Assembly (NCBI RefSeq): GCF_002847525.1
Contig: NZ_PKKM01000005.1
Location: forward strand, 139,691 to 203,690
DNA length: 64,000 nt
DNA from: Schaalia odontolytica
GTDB taxonomy: Bacteria; Actinomycetota; Actinomycetes; Actinomycetales; Actinomycetaceae
Reading direction: 5' to 3'
A model generated the notes under the pieces. The model was given only the letters and a program-made list of their open reading frames with translations, ran no database searches and was not told where the DNA came from. Both the position numbers and the translations under genes were made by a program. This document shows positions 40,505-48,128 of this stretch, in pieces; positions within the stretch are counted from its first letter, which is position 1, and each line of letters opens with the position of its first letter.

Positions 40505-40559
40505 GGCGGGGATCGATGCGCAACCCGTGTTGATCCCCGCCACCCACCACTCGTGGGTG
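40505..40559 (+). promoter_or_regulatory. Two tandem hairpins between pflB and grcA
   Basis: The first hairpin pairs GGCGGGGATC (40505-40514) with GATCCCCGCC (40532-40541), a perfect 10-bp stem with a 17-base loop. The second pairs CACCCAC (40541-40547) with GTGGGTG (40553-40559) with a five-base loop; it shares base 40541, so the two may compete. Neither has a U-run. They start 10 bases after the pflB stop and could stabilise the 3' end or tune the ratio of the two proteins. Confidence 0.7.
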
Positions 40560-40618
40560 AGCCGCACTGCGACCCACCCAAGCCGGCACCGCCGGAGTCT
40601 CACAAAAGGAGAAATGTT

Positions 40619-40870
40619 ATGGCAACCAAGACCTACGAAGAGCGCCTCGCCGACATGAAGGCCGCCCGCGAAGAGCGCGGCGACAAGGAAGGCCTCTACC
40701 ACGCGAACATCAACGTTCTCGAGGAGTCCACGCTGAAGGACGCTATGGAGCACCCCGAGAAGTACCCGAACCTGACCGTTCGCGTTTCCGGCTACGCCGT
40801 TAACTTCGTCAAGCTCACCCGTGAGCAGCAGCTGGACGTTCTGTCCCGCACCTTCCACCACTCGGCCTGA
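40619..40870 (+). CDS. grcA: Stand-alone glycyl-radical domain protein (GrcA-like)
   Basis: An 83-residue protein matching the C-terminal glycyl-radical segment of pyruvate formate-lyase: [20 protein letters not shown] then [14 protein letters not shown], with the radical glycine at 58, ending [17 protein letters not shown]. coli GrcA (YfiD), a spare part for oxygen-damaged PFL, is longer at about 127. Here the neighbouring PflB has no such domain of its own, so this protein should be an obligatory subunit. AAAGGAGAAATGTT precedes the ATG at 40619, a strong ribosome binding site. Its first 20 residues ([20 protein letters not shown]) are a charged helix. Confidence 0.93.
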   Translation: MATKTYEERLADMKAAREERGDKEGLYHANINVLEESTLKDAMEHPEKYPNLTVRVSGYAVNFVKLTREQQLDVLSRTFHHSA

Positions 40871-40881
40871 TAGCTGATTGG

Positions 40882-40914
40882 AGTGGGGCGTCGGGCAACG
40901 CTCGACGCCCCACT
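40882..40914 (+). terminator. Terminator after grcA
   Basis: A 12-bp perfect stem, AGTGGGGCGTCG (40882-40893) with CGACGCCCCACT (40903-40914), has a nine-base loop, followed by ACTATGTC with no U-run. It separates grcA from pflA by about 90 bases, so pflA may have its own promoter or be partly read through. Confidence 0.75.
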
Positions 40915-41007
40915 ACTATGTCTGCCCTTATCAGCGCGCACCGCTGACGATCCACGGCCTCGTTCCCATCACGACCACCGCGCCCACTCAACCGCGAAGA
41001 AGGAATC

Positions 41008-41886
41008 ATGTCGCAGCCCATCGCCCTCCCCACGTTCCGTGAGCAGGATTTCCAAGCTCCCCAATCCCGTACCGTCGGCGCTGGCGTCGAAGGTCTCGAG
41101 GAGATCACGGACCTGGAGCGCTCCGAGCGCCTGCGCCGCATGCGTGAGGGCACGCTGGGTTCCATTCACTCCTGGGAGCTCGTCACCGCCGTTGACGGCC
41201 CCGGCACGCGCATGACGGTCTTCCTCAACGGCTGCCCGCTGCGTTGCCTGTACTGTCACAACCCCGACACCTTCCTCATGAAGGACGGCGCTCCCGTGTC
41301 CGACACGGAGCTGCTCTCGCGCATTGCCCGCTACCGCCGCATTTTCCGCACGACGAAGGGCGGTATCACACTGTCCGGCGGCGAGGTCCTCATGCAGCCC
41401 CAGTTCGCCAAGCGCATCCTCATGGGTGCCAAGGAGATGGGCGTGCACACCTGCATCGACACCTCCGGTTTCCTGGGCGCAAACTGCGACGACGAGATGC
41501 TCGATGCCATCGACCTGGTGCTCCTGGACGTCAAGAGCGGCAACGAGGAGACCTACAAGAAGACGACTGGCCGTTCCCTGGCGCCCACGATCGAGTTCGG
41601 CGATCGCATCGCGGCTCGCGGCGGTACGACCCGCATGTGGATCCGCTTCGTGCTGGTTCCGGGCCTGACCGACGACCCGGAGAACGTCCGCCAGGTCGGC
41701 GAGATCGTCTCGCGTTGGAAGGACGTCATCGATCGTATTGAGGTCCTCCCCTTCCACCAGCTGGGCAAGGACAAGTGGCACTCGCTGGGACTGGAGTACC
41801 ACCTGGAGGACACGAAGGCCCCCACGCCCGAGGCCACCGAGGAGGTCCGCAACTACTTCCGTTCGCTGGGATTCCTGGTCCACTGA
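41008..41886 (+). CDS. pflA: Pyruvate formate-lyase activating enzyme
   Basis: Radical SAM enzyme that installs the glycyl radical on PFL; here its target would be Gly58 of the small GrcA-like subunit. The 292-residue protein has the CxxxCxxC cluster motif at Cys76, Cys80 and Cys83 (NGCPLRCLYCHNPDTF), a GGITLSGGEVLMQP block, and VLLDVKSGNEETYKK. GPGTRMTVFLNGCPLRC is the typical entry. GAAGGAATC precedes the ATG at 41008. An N-terminal extension of about 55 residues precedes the family core. Confidence 0.94.
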   Translation: MSQPIALPTFREQDFQAPQSRTVGAGVEGLEEITDLERSERLRRMREGTLGSIHSWELVTAVDGPGTRMTVFLNGCPLRCLYCHNPDTFLMKDGAPVSDTELLSRIARYRRIFRTTKGGITLSGGEVLMQPQFAKRILMGAKEMGVHTCIDTSGFLGANCDDEMLDAIDLVLLDVKSGNEETYKKTTGRSLAPTIEFGDRIAARGGTTRMWIRFVLVPGLTDDPENVRQVGEIVSRWKDVIDRIEVLPFHQLGKDKWHSLGLEYHLEDTKAPTPEATEEVRNYFRSLGFLVH

Positions 41887-41899
41887 CGCGAACGTACCG

Positions 41900-41942
41900 G
41901 GACCCCGGGAGGAAGCGGCTTAGGCTCGCTCCCCCGGGGTCC
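41900..41942. terminator. Convergent terminator between pflA and def
   Basis: GGACCCCGGG (41900-41909) pairs with CCCGGGGTCC (41933-41942). The right arm lies within the last codons of def, and the loop includes its stop codon. It can end transcription of both convergent genes. Confidence 0.7.
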
Positions 41943-42558
41943 ACGTGTGTCCGCGCCTTCCCCACCCGCGCTCGACGATGGCCTGCTGGGCCTCATCGGC
42001 ATAGGGCGCCTCGAGGCGGTCAATGTAGAGAGTGCCCTGCAGGTGGTCGTATTCGTGCTGGAAGATGCGAGCGAGCCACCCGCGGGCGCTGACCTCGATG
42101 GCGTTGCCGCCGATGTCGTAGCCGCGCAGGACCGCGCCGAGCGCGCGGCGCAGGGGGTAGCCGTAGCCGGGGACGGACAGGCAGCCCTCGGACTCGCGCA
42201 CCATATCGGGTTGCGCGGGCAGGATGGCTCCCGCCCCCTCGGTGTCCCACACGAGGCCGAGCGTGGGGTTGACGACGACGCCGCTCAGGGCCGTGTTGAA
42301 GCCGCGCGCGGGTCCCTCATCGAGCTGGAGGACGTCGCGGTAGTGGGAGTCGAAGGAGCCGGCACCGCCGTACCTCCACACGAACACCTGGGAGCCGACG
42401 CCCACCTGAGGTGCGGCGAGGCCGACGCCGGGTGCGGCGTGCATAGTTTCGATCATGTCGGCGACGAGGTCGTGCAGCTCCGAATCAAAGGACTCGACGG
42501 GAGCTGCAGCCCGGTGCAGGACAGGCTCGCCGGTAATACAGATCGGCAGGATACTCAT
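41920..42558 (-). CDS. def: Peptide deformylase
   Basis: Fe2+-dependent enzyme that removes the N-formyl group from nascent proteins. The 212-residue protein has all three motifs: GVGLAAPQVGV, EGCLSVPGYG with the metal cysteine, and FQHEYDHLQGTLYIDR with the HExxH pair. Tyr replaces Phe in the QHEFDHL consensus. It is coupled to the upstream acetyltransferase by ATGA at 42558. Confidence 0.95.
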   Translation of the reverse strand: MSILPICITGEPVLHRAAAPVESFDSELHDLVADMIETMHAAPGVGLAAPQVGVGSQVFVWRYGGAGSFDSHYRDVLQLDEGPARGFNTALSGVVVNPTLGLVWDTEGAGAILPAQPDMVRESEGCLSVPGYGYPLRRALGAVLRGYDIGGNAIEVSARGWLARIFQHEYDHLQGTLYIDRLEAPYADEAQQAIVERGWGRRGHTWTPGERA

Positions 42559-43226
42559 GCGTGATCTCCCGTGTGTGCGTTGACTCCGACACCCGCCGCT
42601 TCAATCGCGCGCGGCGTGGTCGGGTCCAGGTCTTTGATGACACGGGCGGGGTTGCCGACAGCGATGGAGTTGGCGGGGATATCACGCGTGACGACGGCAC
42701 CTGCTCCGATGATCGAGTTTTCACCGATGGTCACGCCCGGGCACACGACGACGGAGCCGCCCAGCCACACGTTATCCTCGATGGTGATCGGGGCTGAGGA
42801 CTCCCATTTCGCGCGACGAGGCCCGGGCTCGGTCGGGTGGATCGCCGTGTAGAGCGAGCAGTTGGGGCCGATGAGGACGTCGGCGCCGATGACGACCGGG
42901 GCGACGTCGAGCACGGTCAGCCCGTAGTTGGCCCAGGAACCGTCGCCGATGGAGATGTTGTACCCATAGTCGACACGCAGCGGAGGCCGGATGTCGACGC
43001 CCTCCCCCACCTGCCCGAGAACCTGGGCAAGCAGGTAGGCGGCAATGTCCGGGTCGGTGGGATAGGCCTGCTCGTAAAGGCTCAGGAGGCGAACCGCGCG
43101 CTTCGTGAGTGCCGAAAGTTCATCGTCCGCGACGTAGTAGTCGCCGGCTTCCAGGCGCTGGGCGGGCGTGCGCTCGTCCTCGCGGAATCGGGGGTCGTCG
43201 AAGTTCGTTCCCGGGGAGATGGTCAT
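42555..43226 (-). CDS. Sugar O-acetyltransferase (maltose/galactoside type)
   Basis: A 223-residue left-handed beta-helix acetyltransferase of the Maa/LacA type, using acetyl-CoA. An N-terminal helical Mac domain (RLEAGDYYVADDELSALTKR) precedes hexapeptide repeats: PVVIGADVLIGPNCSLYTAI with the catalytic-region histidine in AIHPTEPGPR, and NVWLGGSVVVCPGVTIGENS. The true substrate is uncertain. The ATG at 43226 overlaps the upstream amidotransferase stop; a longer open frame exists upstream but has no homology. Confidence 0.88.
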   Translation of the reverse strand: MTISPGTNFDDPRFREDERTPAQRLEAGDYYVADDELSALTKRAVRLLSLYEQAYPTDPDIAAYLLAQVLGQVGEGVDIRPPLRVDYGYNISIGDGSWANYGLTVLDVAPVVIGADVLIGPNCSLYTAIHPTEPGPRRAKWESSAPITIEDNVWLGGSVVVCPGVTIGENSIIGAGAVVTRDIPANSIAVGNPARVIKDLDPTTPRAIEAAGVGVNAHTGDHA

Positions 43227-44005
43227 GCGACCAGGGTAGTCGACGCCCTTTCGAGGCGGGGAGCGCGGCGCGCGTCCAGGTGGCCGAGGAGCGCGTGCAG
43301 CTGGGAGATGTCGGCGGCGGGATCCTCGGGGTGCCACTGCACGCCGATGACGGGGGCGTCCAGCGATTCGACGGCCTCGATCGTGCCGTCGGGGGCCTGC
43401 GCGCTGACCTGGAGGCCCTGCGCGAGGCGCGCAACGCGCTGGTGGTGCGCCGACGAAATAATCAGCTCGGAGTTGGTGAGGACGGGCGCGAGTGCGCGCT
43501 CGAGGTTCGTTCCCTCGCCGACGCGCACGCTGTGGCGGATGAAGCGGTGATCGGACAGGATCCGGTTGTTCGTGTGAGTGCCGTGGGCGCCCTCGATATG
43601 CTGCTCGAGCGTGCCGCCGAGCGCCGTATTGATGATCTGCATGCCGCGGCAAATTCCCAGGAGCGGGGTGCCCGTGCGCACGGCATAGTCAACGAGGGCA
43701 ATCTGTCCACGGTCGGCGCGGTACCAGTGGCGCCCCTCGGCCTCGTAGCCCTGGGAGGCGCCGTACAGGCTGGGGTGGACGTCCTCGCCGCCCATGATGA
43801 TGATGGCGTCGGCATGCTGGGCGCGCAGGGGTGCGCCCTCGGCACCGTCTTCCTGCGCGTATTCGCGGATGACGTTCCAGGTGGGCAGAGCGGCCTCAAG
43901 CAGACGATCCCACAGTCGCATGCAGATGTTGTTGTATGCCTCGTCCCCCGGGCGTGCCGGCAGGACGTTGGAAATCAACAACGTCGGCTTCGTGTGGTTC
44001 GTCAT
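43223..44005 (-). CDS. Class I glutamine amidotransferase-like hydrolase (PuuD family)
   Basis: A 260-residue stand-alone class I amidotransferase-fold protein similar to gamma-glutamyl-GABA hydrolase (PuuD). The nucleophile elbow is LLGICRGMQIIN with Cys119; His225 and Glu227 lie in GVQWHPED; IIMGGEDVHPSLYG is the typical N-terminal block. Substrate not determined. The ATG at 44005 is preferred to upstream starts on homology. It overlaps the acetyltransferase gene (ATGA). A nearly identical N-terminal half is repeated at 46102-46472 as part of a chimera. Confidence 0.88.
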   Translation of the reverse strand: MTNHTKPTLLISNVLPARPGDEAYNNICMRLWDRLLEAALPTWNVIREYAQEDGAEGAPLRAQHADAIIIMGGEDVHPSLYGASQGYEAEGRHWYRADRGQIALVDYAVRTGTPLLGICRGMQIINTALGGTLEQHIEGAHGTHTNNRILSDHRFIRHSVRVGEGTNLERALAPVLTNSELIISSAHHQRVARLAQGLQVSAQAPDGTIEAVESLDAPVIGVQWHPEDPAADISQLHALLGHLDARRAPRLERASTTLVA

Positions 44006-44123
44006 GATCCCTATCATGTCAGCACTGGGCACCGAGCGCGCGGGGCGTTCACGGGGTGGCCAATTGTGACAGCGCGTGTCCATCCCTGCGTACGACGGGA
44101 AAGTAACGCTGCCCCACGCACGA

Positions 44124-44171
44124 CGAGGCCGGGGCGGATCCGTGCATTCACGGCCCTGAGCCCCGGCCTCG
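44124..44171 (-). terminator. Terminator after add
   Basis: A 12-bp perfect stem, CGAGGCCGGGGC (44124-44135) with GCCCCGGCCTCG (44160-44171), closes a loop of 24 bases that includes CCGTGCATTCACGG. It lies 12 bases past the adenosine deaminase stop, before the amidotransferase gene. Confidence 0.75.
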
Positions 44172-44182
44172 CTCGTCGATGG

Positions 44183-45199
44183 TCAGTTCTCGGACACGAA
44201 GCGGTCCACGCGCTCGAGCAGCTCGGCCTTCTCATCGTCCGAGATCCACGCGATCTCGATCGAGTTGCGGGCAATGCGCTCCAGGTCCGCGCGGCCGAGG
44301 CCAAAACGCTGCGCAAGCGCCAGGTAGTTGTCGCCGACGTAGCCGCCGAAGTAGGCGGGATCGTCCGAGTTGACGCTCACCTTGACGCCCGCGGCGGTCA
44401 GCTCGACGATCTCCTTTCCCTTCATTTCCTCAGTGACGAAGGAGTTGGACAGGGGGCACGAGGTCAGGCCGATGCCGTGGTCACGGGCGTAGGCGACCAG
44501 CTCGGGATCCTCGACGATGTTCGTGCCGTGGTCGAGGCGCTCGGCGCCCAGCTCGATCAGGGCCGCGCGGATGTTGTCGATCGAGCCAACCTGGTCGATA
44601 TCGCAGTGCATCGTCACGTGCAGGCCGGCCTCACGCGCCAGGGCGAAGACCTCGGCAAACTTCGTGGGCGGATTGTCGCGCTCGTCGGAGTCAAGCCCGA
44701 CGCCGATGAACATGTCCTTGTAGGGCAGGGCCGCCTGGAGCGTCTCGAGCGCGGACTGCGCGCTCATGTCACGCAGGAAGCACAGGATGAGGTCGGCGGA
44801 CAGGCCAGCCTCGCGGGCCTCGACGACGGCGCGGTGATAGCCGCGGATGACCGTCTCGATGGCGATGCCGCGCGAGGTGTGGGCCTGCGGGTCGAAGAAA
44901 CATTCGGCGCGCACGACACCGTTCGCGCGAGCGCGCTCGAAGTAGGCGGCGGCCAGGTCGTGGAAGTCGTCCTCGTCTTGGAGAACGTCCATGGCCGGAT
45001 AGTAGACGGCCAGGAAGGACGTGAGGTCGTTGAACCGGTAGGTCGCCTGGACTTCCTCGACCGTGGACTGACCGATGTCGACGCCGTTCTTGCGGGCCAG
45101 GGCCAGCTTCAGGTCGGGCTCGAGGGTGCCTTCCAGGTGCAGGTGCAGCTCGGCCTTGGGCAGTCCGAAGGCGAAGTCGCGGGTCACGTCGGCGCTCAT
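44183..45199 (-). CDS. add: Adenosine deaminase
   Basis: Zinc enzyme converting adenosine or deoxyadenosine to inosine. The 338-residue protein has LPKAELHLHLEGTLEPD (zinc HxH), the adenine-loop region, CDIDQVGSIDNIRAALIELG with the catalytic-region HGTNIVEDPELV, and SVNSDDPAYFGG with the paired Asp residues. GGAGGACAC precedes the ATG at 45199. A decayed second copy lies at 47357-47998, next to pepC. Confidence 0.95.
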   Translation of the reverse strand: MSADVTRDFAFGLPKAELHLHLEGTLEPDLKLALARKNGVDIGQSTVEEVQATYRFNDLTSFLAVYYPAMDVLQDEDDFHDLAAAYFERARANGVVRAECFFDPQAHTSRGIAIETVIRGYHRAVVEAREAGLSADLILCFLRDMSAQSALETLQAALPYKDMFIGVGLDSDERDNPPTKFAEVFALAREAGLHVTMHCDIDQVGSIDNIRAALIELGAERLDHGTNIVEDPELVAYARDHGIGLTSCPLSNSFVTEEMKGKEIVELTAAGVKVSVNSDDPAYFGGYVGDNYLALAQRFGLGRADLERIARNSIEIAWISDDEKAELLERVDRFVSEN

Positions 45200-45216
45200 G
45201 TGTCCTCCACAGGTAA

Positions 45217-45260
45217 CGGGGCGGGTGTCGCGGAACAATTGTCCCACTCCACCCGCCCCG
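45217..45260. promoter_or_regulatory. Hairpin upstream of add, duplicated at 48016-48059
   Basis: CGGGGCGGGTG (45217-45227) pairs with CACCCGCCCCG (45250-45260). The loop contains GGAACAATTGTCCC, itself a near-perfect dyad around ACAATTGT. The same structure, with two changes, precedes the deaminase pseudogene. It may be a terminator of an ancestral upstream gene (pepC in the other copy) or a regulatory site for add. Confidence 0.6.
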
Positions 45261-45617
45261 CGCGAAAGGAAATCACATAGCGAACGGGCCGACACGACGG
45301 CCGCCGTTCACGTGGTTCGAGAACTAGGTGGATGCGCTCGCGTGTCTGGCGTGCTCGCGCATGGTGGCGTGACTTAGATGTCTCCGCATGTTCGGTCACG
45401 TCTCACACGTGGCGCTCACCGTTGCCATAAGATTCGCTGTATGCGCTTCTGACGCGTTTTCGTGGGCGAGTGCGCTTAGGCGTGCGAAAGCCCCGCAGAC
45501 GCTCACCCAGCCCCCTTGATGAGGGTGTTGGGTGTGTCTGCGGGGCTTTTGCTGTGTGTTCCGGCCTTGCCGGTTGGGGGTGGACGCGTGGTCTCCCCCC
45601 CTTTTTTGTGTTGCCGG
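45261..45617. other. Gene-free stretch between add and the chimeric ORF
   Basis: 357 bases without a credible gene. It holds one large hairpin (45487-45549) and otherwise no feature I can name. A minus-strand frame across it (about 130 codons) is Arg/Pro/Thr-rich, out of phase with the chimera, and looks non-coding. Confidence 0.5.
45487..45551. terminator. Large bidirectional terminator
   Basis: AAAGCCCCGCAGAC (45487-45500) pairs perfectly over 14 bp with GTCTGCGGGGCTTT (45536-45549), with inner pairing ACCCA/TGGGT. A run of T follows on the plus strand, and the A-run on the other side gives a T-run on the minus strand. Confidence 0.85.
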
Positions 45618-46472
45618 TTACTGTGCGGGCGGTGGTGGTACCGGCGGGGCGGGAGGCGCGGGTGGGGGCGGTGGCGGTGGAACGCTGCTCCCGGTCGCGG
45701 GCGGCGGAGGGGGAGGCGCGGATGTGGCCTCTAGGGTTGCGCGTAGGCTGCTTTTCTCCCAGTCGGGTGGTAGTGACCGTTTGCGGCCCTCCCACACGGC
45801 GAACAGTTCACCACTGTCGGTGCCGGGTTTGCGCATGTGTTCGGGTGGCTTCACGCCGGGCGTTTTGTGTGCTTGTCCGGGGGTGCGTCCAGCGTGAGCG
45901 CCAGTCGAGCGCGCGTATCCCTTGTAGAGGCTGTCGTTGTCCATGTGGACGCGCTCATACTCGCCTTCGCCGTCATTCTTGGTCGCGCCTCCGTACCCGT
46001 TGAAACCGAGGGCAGCCTGCCGCCACTGTAGGTGCTGGTCGCGTTCCCTGTAGGCGCGGTCGTGCGTCTCGGTTGCTTTGAGGACGGGTTTGCGTCCGTT
46101 GATGATCTGCATGCCGCGGCAAATCCCCAGCAGCGGGGTGCCCGTGCGCACGGCGTAGTCGACGAGGGCGATCTGTCCGCGATCGGCGCGGTACCAGTGA
46201 CGCCCCTCGGCCTCGTAGCCCTGGGTGGCGCCGTACAGGCTGGGGTGGACGTCCTCGCCGCCCATGATGATGATGGCGTCCGCGTGCTGGGCGCGCAGGG
46301 CGGCGCCCTCGGCACCATCTTCCTGCGCGTACTCGCGGATGACGTTCCAGTTCGGCAGCGCGGCCTCAAGGAGACGATCCCACAGGCGCATGCAGATGTT
46401 GTTGTATGCCTCGTCCCCCGGGCGTGCCGGCAGGACGTTGGAAATCAACAACGTCGGCCTGTGGGAATTCAT
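45618..46472 (-). pseudogene. Truncated amidotransferase fused to an unrelated proline-rich tail
   Basis: The first 125 residues (from the ATG at 46472) nearly equal those of the amidotransferase at 43223-44005, including IIMGGEDVHPSLYG and GICRGMQIIN. At about 46102 the homology stops and an unrelated frame of about 159 residues continues: GRKPVLKATETHDRAYRERD, a FNGYGGATKNDGEGEYERVH block, GELFAVWEGRKRSLPPDWEK and a final Pro-rich run. The His-Glu half of the active site is missing, so the original activity must be lost. The tail might be a fragment of a mobile-element protein; I do not recognise it. A strong bidirectional terminator lies downstream. Confidence 0.7.
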
Positions 46473-46633
46473 GACTACATAATGACAGGCCACGGCGCGG
46501 TGCCCTACGGGCGTCCACGCCGTGGCCAATTGTGACAACGGGACCGGGGTCTGGCAACGGCCTCTCAACCTCTGGCGGCGGTGCCCACCGCGTCGTCCAG
46601 AACCGGAATATCAATCCCGGACAACACACGCGT

Positions 46634-47281
46634 TCACTTGGCGTCGCCGTGGGAGAAACCGCTCACCTTCTCCTTCACACCAGCGACGAACGTCTCGTGT
46701 TTTTCCTTGAGGTCGGCGACGCGGTCTTTCCACGCCGTCTCCACCTCCTCCCGGCGCTGTTCGCGCAACGCCTTGCGGGCCGCTTCGTCCGCCGCCTCGA
46801 TGGCTGCGGCTTCGGCCTTGATCTCAGAGATCGTCTCCTGCAGTGAACGGCGGATGACGGCGCCACCGAGACGCGCCACCTCGCCGTTGAGCAGCTCAAC
46901 ATTGTCCTCAGTGGTCTGAAGGACAACGACATTCGATCCCGGAACCATGCGCGAGGCCACCTCGGACAGCGCGAACTCGTGCGCATCCGCACGCGCCAGG
47001 TCTGCGGTGGATCCGGCGAGCGCGCCCACACCCCACCCCAGCAGCATGCCAATGGGGCCGGCCAGGGCGCCAATGACCAGACCAATCACCGAACCAGTTC
47101 CGAAGCCGAAAGAGGATGCGGAGTCACTGGCCTCAGGAATGGATACGTGCCCCGAATCGTCCACTTCGACGATCGCGCCGGACACGATGCCGAGTCGGTC
47201 GGCCTGGGCAGTCAACTTGGAGAACGCCTCGTAGGACTGCGCGGTTGTCGGGAAACTTGCGATTGCAATATAATCAGTCAT
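46634..47281 (-). CDS. DUF1269/DUF6325-like glycine-zipper membrane protein
   Basis: A 215-residue protein. An N-terminal ferredoxin-like region (MTDYIAIASFPTTAQSYEAF) leads to a Gly-rich hydrophobic segment with zipper spacing (GTGSVIGLVIGALAGPIGML then GWGVGALAGSTADLARADAH), then a second alpha/beta part and a charged Ala/Glu coiled coil at the end. Members of this type are linked to stress but have no proven function. The ATG at 47281 is chosen on homology. It lies between the two halves of the duplicated region. Confidence 0.75.
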   Translation of the reverse strand: MTDYIAIASFPTTAQSYEAFSKLTAQADRLGIVSGAIVEVDDSGHVSIPEASDSASSFGFGTGSVIGLVIGALAGPIGMLLGWGVGALAGSTADLARADAHEFALSEVASRMVPGSNVVVLQTTEDNVELLNGEVARLGGAVIRRSLQETISEIKAEAAAIEAADEAARKALREQRREEVETAWKDRVADLKEKHETFVAGVKEKVSGFSHGDAK

Positions 47282-47356
47282 TGTCTCTCCATTCTCGGGA
47301 TTATGTGCAACGACCATTTCAGTCTAACTCCCCCTATGGCGATAACTCAATACTTC

Positions 47357-47998
47357 TCACTGAATCACGAAGTCCTCCCCGCGCCGTACCCGTCCCGTGC
47401 ACGGCGCAAGGCGGGGGCCCCGTGTCAGGGGTAAGACGAGCCCCTCCCCCGCTTCGAACGCCTCGAGCCCGGCCAGGAGGCGTTCCTTGTCCTGGTCCGG
47501 CGCCCAGCTGATCTCGATCGAATTGCGCGCGATTCGCGCTAGGGCGGAGCAGTCCAATCCGAAGCGCTCGGCGAGGGCGAAGTAGTAGTCGGCGATGTAG
47601 CCACCGAAGTAAGCGGGGTCGTCGGAGTCCAGGCCCACGCCGATGAACATGTCCTTGTAGGGCAGCCAGCCTGCAGCGTCTCGAGGGCAGCCTGCGCGCT
47701 CACATCGCACAGGAAACACAGGATCAGGTCGACGAAAGGCCCGACTCGCGCGCCTCGACGACGGCGCGGTAGTAGCCGCGAATGACCGTCTCAATCGAAA
47801 TGCCGCGCGAGGTGTGGGCCTGAGGTCGTTGAACTGGTAGGTGGCCTGAACCTCCTCAACGGTGCTTTGACCGATGTCGACGCCGTTCTTACGGGCGAGG
47901 GCCAGCTTCAGATCGGGTTCGAGGGTGCCTTCCAGGTGCAGGTGCAGCTCGGCCTTGGGTAGGCCGAACGCAAAGTCGCGGGTCACGTCAGTGCTCAT
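47357..47998 (-). pseudogene. Adenosine deaminase pseudogene
   Basis: Reading from the ATG at 47998, the first 59 residues are almost identical to Add. Relative to the intact gene there is then a 136-base deletion, two single-base deletions, and a 321-base deletion joining GVGLDSD to DPAYFGG. The 321-base loss fits recombination between near-identical TCGTCGGAGT and TCGTCCGAGT copies present in the intact gene. The frame reopens by chance because the first three losses total 138. The catalytic centre, including most zinc ligands, is gone. The remaining C-terminal part differs more from Add than the N-terminal part, so the copy is a mosaic. Confidence 0.85.
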
Positions 47999-48015
47999 GT
48001 GACCTCCACAGATAA

Positions 48016-48059
48016 CGGGGCGGGTATCGCGGAACAATTGTCCCACTCCACCCGCCCCG
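48016..48059. promoter_or_regulatory. Second copy of the add-upstream hairpin
   Basis: CGGGGCGGGT (48016-48025) pairs with ACCCGCCCCG (48050-48059), and the GGAACAATTGTCCC loop is kept unchanged. Here it lies just downstream of pepC and could be its terminator. Confidence 0.6.
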
Positions 48060-48128
48060 CGCTCACGGAGGCCATATTGCGAACGAGGACGATGCTCACG
48101 CCCCGCTGCGTGTGTCAGGCTACTGGGC

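Noticed and set aside
38303..40861. A very long open frame on the strand opposite pflB and grcA
   Set aside because: High-GC codon bias keeps the antisense frame open. Its product is Val/Arg/Gly/Asp-rich with no family match, while the plus strand encodes clear PFL proteins.
38390..40870. Sequencing frameshift as the cause of the split PFL
   Set aside because: The two coding parts are separated by 123 bases with a stop, two hairpins and a strong ribosome site, and no frame joins them.
45403..45795. 130-codon minus-strand frame across the large terminator
   Set aside because: It overlaps the chimera out of phase, spans a perfect terminator and is Arg/Pro/Thr-rich without any motif.
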